From assembly GCA_964035795.1 (NCBI GenBank), contig OZ038321.1:17797209-17861208 (forward strand): 64,000 bases of DNA. The letters are read 5' to 3'. Both the position numbers and the translations under genes were made by a program. This document shows, piece after piece, positions 60,829 to 64,000 of the stretch; position 1 is the stretch's first letter; the number at the start of each line of letters is the position of its first letter. This DNA comes from Pterobdella sp. o SKG-2022. Lineage: Eukaryota; Annelida; Clitellata; Hirudinida; Piscicolidae. The notes under the pieces are model-generated. The model was not told the origin of the DNA. It saw nothing but the letters and a program-made list of their open reading frames with translations, and made no database searches.

Positions 60829-62845
60829 ATTAAAGTACATCAGTTTGCAAGTTTTTTATGCTTTGAATGTATGACGTGGAAAAGGTTGAAATTTCCTAGT
60901 GGTTTGTCACATAATCACCTGAAACAACCAATTTTTGTTTTTTAAACTAAAAATTGACTATGAAAAAAAAATCAGAATAATGAAGTAAACTTTATTTTTT
61001 TATCAAAAAACCCACAAAAATTATGAATAAAAAATGAGAGTTGATTTACATGAAAGGAAAAAAGTTCACTGCTTTCAAATAAGGCAACTCAGTTGGTTGG
61101 AACTTTTAGTTTCATCAAAGCTTAGTAAAATCATTTATAAGTTTCCAAGAAGTATAACCAGAAGTTTCGCTCATAACACAATAGATAATTTTGTCATGTA
61201 CTTTAGTTTGTAAAAAGCAATACAAAAGAATAAAGAACCAAAAAATTATCTCAAATTCAAAAACGAAATCCAACTTGAAAACTTATTTGAAATTTATTCT
61301 TCAAATAATATGCTACCAAACTTTTAGTTTAAAAGCTGAAAAAATTTGGAAATTTTAAATCACTAAAGAATGGGGGCAGTTTGTGAAGATCAAGGAAATC
61401 GTGGGAAGAATTTAATGAATAAAACAAAGAAGTTCACAATGGTTTTTTGGATGAATTAGATATTAATTAGAATTATCATCAATCTTTGATATATCGGTGA
61501 ACATTGGTTTTCAATAATAATTTGAAGTCTCTCTGTAAATCAAATATAATTTTAGTTCCTATATGGTTTGTTTTTCAAGATTTCAAAAAAAATGAGTTAT
61601 CGAAGCGTTTAAGCATTTTTGAAAATTTAAAGATTTTTACATAGAACGCTCAAGCATAATAATTCTATAGCATTGGTATAGTGTTTGTAAATCAAATGTT
61701 TGCAGTTCTTTATTTCAAGCCCTCCAATTTAATGGTTAATATAGTTTATAATAGAATAATATAGACTATATATTATTTGAGTTTTCGAACAAACAATGAA
61801 GAGTAAAACATGACTTCGAGAAAACAAAAAAAATAATCTTTTTTGATTTAAAACCTTTCTCTGTTGAGCAGACAATAACTTTTAGCTTTAAAATTATGCT
61901 TTTTGAGAATTTCAGATTTTTTATAAAAAGTTTGCTTAGTTTTTGTTGGCTTTTTCATGCACATAGTGTTTGAAAAATACCATTTCGCCACAAAAAAGTT
62001 CAAAACTTGTTGTACCTTGTGTTTTTACTGAATAAAAAATACTTTCATTTGCATTGGCGTAAAAATTAGGTAAAAAATCAGATAAAAGCTATTGAATATT
62101 GAGATTTGTCGAATAAGTTAAAATTTAAGAATACTTTTTGACAAGTCTTAATAGGTTCAAAAGAATGATCAAAGCACCAAAAGGTTCTGAAGTGAACTTA
62201 GTTTTTGTACAAGAAATTTTATTTCAAAAATGTTTTTATGCTAACCTTTTACTGAAAATTTTTATTAGAAGAAAATAGATGCATCGAAGAAACAAATTTG
62301 TTGATTGGTTGCACTAAGGTAGGAAACATACAAAATTAATCCATTTATGTCTGCACTAACATGCAATCTTACAAGTCTCAACCATAATTAAAACGATGTT
62401 TTGAATACAATATATCTCATATCCACAATTTTTTTGCACATAATGTGTCATAATGTAGTTATCATCTCAATATTTTATTCTTTAATTTTAGTAAAAAAAA
62501 AGATTTTTATAAAAGTCTAACTTTCGAAAACAAGTTTTAAAATATTAAAAACCTTAAGTATTTTAAGTTTTAAATTTTAAAATTATTTTTTCAAAAATTC
62601 CAAGTTTTCCCAAAACAGAAGCTTTTTAGTTGATTGAGTTTTTTAATCATAATAACGAACTATTTCAAACTAAATAATCATCAAAATCTTATTCAGAAAC
62701 AAAGATCAGATTGTTGAAGTAAATTTGTGAAACACAATGATTCTAAAAGTTGTTGTGAAGAACACTGAAAGTTTGGTGTTAATTAAAGTTTATCATTTTG
62801 TTTTTAAGTGAATTTGTGTAACACAAATAATCTTCATGATGTAAT
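60829..62845. other. AT-rich DNA between SINE copies, nothing recognised
   Basis: Presumably semaphorin intron. No exon with the expected RVARVCK motif was found here. Confidence 0.4.
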
Positions 62846-62850
62846 GTGAT

Positions 62851-63014
62851 GCGGTATTTATAAAGCGCTTTTCCTTATAGATCAAAGCGCTTGCTACAAA
62901 TTTAATGTAGCGAAAACACACTGTGGAACAGGTGCTAATTGTCGGCCCACACGGGATCGAACCCGGTAACTTTAGATAATTAGTCTAATACTCAACCATT
63001 GAGCTATAAGGGCC
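62851..63014 (-). mobile_element. tRNA-derived SINE, copy C (best preserved)
   Basis: Reading the minus strand from 63,014, the head GGCCCTTATAGCTCAATGG folds as a tRNA. The acceptor GGCCC pairs with GGGCC. The anticodon stem TTAGA/TCTAA encloses a 7-base loop CTAATTA (anticodon AAT, Ile-like). The B box is GGTTCGATCC. The body starts ACAATTAGCACCTGTTCC, and the tail GCGCTTTATAAATACCGC resembles the 3' end of the LINE at 60,057-60,070. It should not be annotated as a functional tRNA gene. Confidence 0.9.
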
Positions 63015-64000
63015 GATGATTCTGAAAAGTGAATTTTTTCATCTTATATGTAAAAAATTTCATTTTATTTATTGAATTTTTGTTCAAAACTAATAAAAAC
63101 ACGTACATATGAGTTTCAAAAGATAATAATTAAATAAATTTATTTTGATTGGGCACTTTGATTTTTTATACATCTTCAGAGCTACTTGAAGCTGATCTTT
63201 CAAGCATTATAAACTTTAAAATTTTTCTCTCCATCAAAATACTTTCAACGTTTGTTTTTAAAATATCAATTCAAATTTGAATTTTTTTATCTAATTAAAA
63301 AAAAAAAAATTTAAGCATTGTTTATCTCTTCCGCAGTAATAAGTGACATTTTCTATGTTTTTTTATTTCATTCAAGTCAAAAATTTTTGGTTGAAAAGTT
63401 CCAAAAGTTTTACTTAGAGTTAATCAATTTCAAAAGTTGTTTTATAAATAAATAAGCTTTTTATTTGAAAATATAAAAAATTCGCAGCAAGAATGAACTT
63501 GGAAACTCAATGTTTTTGAAAGTAAATGACAAAACTATTATTAATTCCGTTCATCACTCTGGTTATTCCTTCACAACAGCTTCTTTTTTTATTGAAAAAA
63601 GAAAGATGACAAATTAAAATGTTTCTACTTTGCAATCCTTAGTTAAAAACCCCCTTTCAATACTACCAAACTCGAAATAAATATTTTTTGAATAAATATA
63701 TTTGAAAAACACTAATTTTTGTTTCATAAAAACTTGGAATTTTGTTGAAGATAATTCTCAATACAAACGTTTGATAACTCTTGGTTATTGCAAAAGAAAT
63801 ATTGTTAGAGTTTAAAGTTGTATAAACTATTCTAAATGTCGAATTTTTGCCTATTTTTCCAGGTTTTTTTACTAGCTTATTTGATAGTTAATTTGAGTTT
63901 TTAATTTAAATAAAAAAATAATTTTTAAAATTTTTATTGATCTTTTATATTTACAATAAAATTATTGAGTTTAGTTCATGTTCAATGTGTATCAAAGAAT
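63015..64000. other. AT-rich DNA at right edge, nothing recognised
   Basis: Presumably semaphorin intron; no exon, RNA or repeat could be supported. Confidence 0.4.

Noticed and set aside
62930..63014. Functional tRNA gene call
   Set aside because: The cloverleaf is reasonable, but the sequence continues into a SINE body shared with two other copies, so it is the head of a retroposon.

Overview
This window comes from an AT-rich animal nuclear genome. It holds three multi-exon genes with canonical GT-AG introns from 75 bp to several kb, plus one U12-type AT-AC intron and one GC-AG intron. It also carries non-LTR retrotransposons and tRNA-derived SINEs. Two of the genes, a voltage-gated sodium channel and a semaphorin, are metazoan genes with neural roles. 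The sequence looks like an invertebrate, but I cannot assign a phylum. Most exons were found by reading conserved protein motifs across splice sites and checking reading-frame phase, because most are shorter than 60 codons.

Layout. (1) 1-19,577, minus strand: the 5' two thirds of the first half of a four-domain sodium channel alpha subunit. It covers the N-terminus, domain I, the I-II linker and the start of domain II. Sixteen coding exons join in phase (2,330 nt, about 776 residues) and the gene runs off the left edge. (2) 19.6-29.9 kb: gene-poor DNA with a degraded CR1/L2-like LINE piece near 22 kb, a minus-strand LINE at about 25.0-28.1 kb, a LINE scrap at 28.2-28.6 kb and a foldback repeat at 29.4-29.5 kb. 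(3) 29,980-36,097, plus strand: a complete single-domain hexokinase, 12 exons and 440 residues, with its glucose- and ATP-site residues intact. (4) 36.1-40.4 kb: AT-rich DNA with nothing recognisable, ending in a second foldback repeat. (5) 40,693-57,168 and beyond, plus strand: part of a semaphorin gene covering the N-terminal half of the Sema domain. Seven exons were recognised; the signal-peptide exon and everything after the FRE..NCGK motif were not. (6) 47.7-50.2 and 55.1-56.3 kb: LINE scraps inside semaphorin introns. (7) 57.3-60.1 kb, plus strand: a broken CR1/L2-type LINE with a (TAA)n tail, inserted about 150 bp after the last recognised semaphorin exon. (8) 60.1-64.0 kb: AT-rich DNA with two copies of a tRNA-derived SINE; a third copy is at 51 kb. 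The SINE tail resembles the LINE tail, which suggests that a LINE of this type mobilises the SINE.

The channel and the semaphorin are both expected in excitable or developing neural tissue and hexokinase is metabolic. Nothing in the sequence suggests that the three work as a unit. No CRISPR, operon, plasmid or prokaryotic feature is present.
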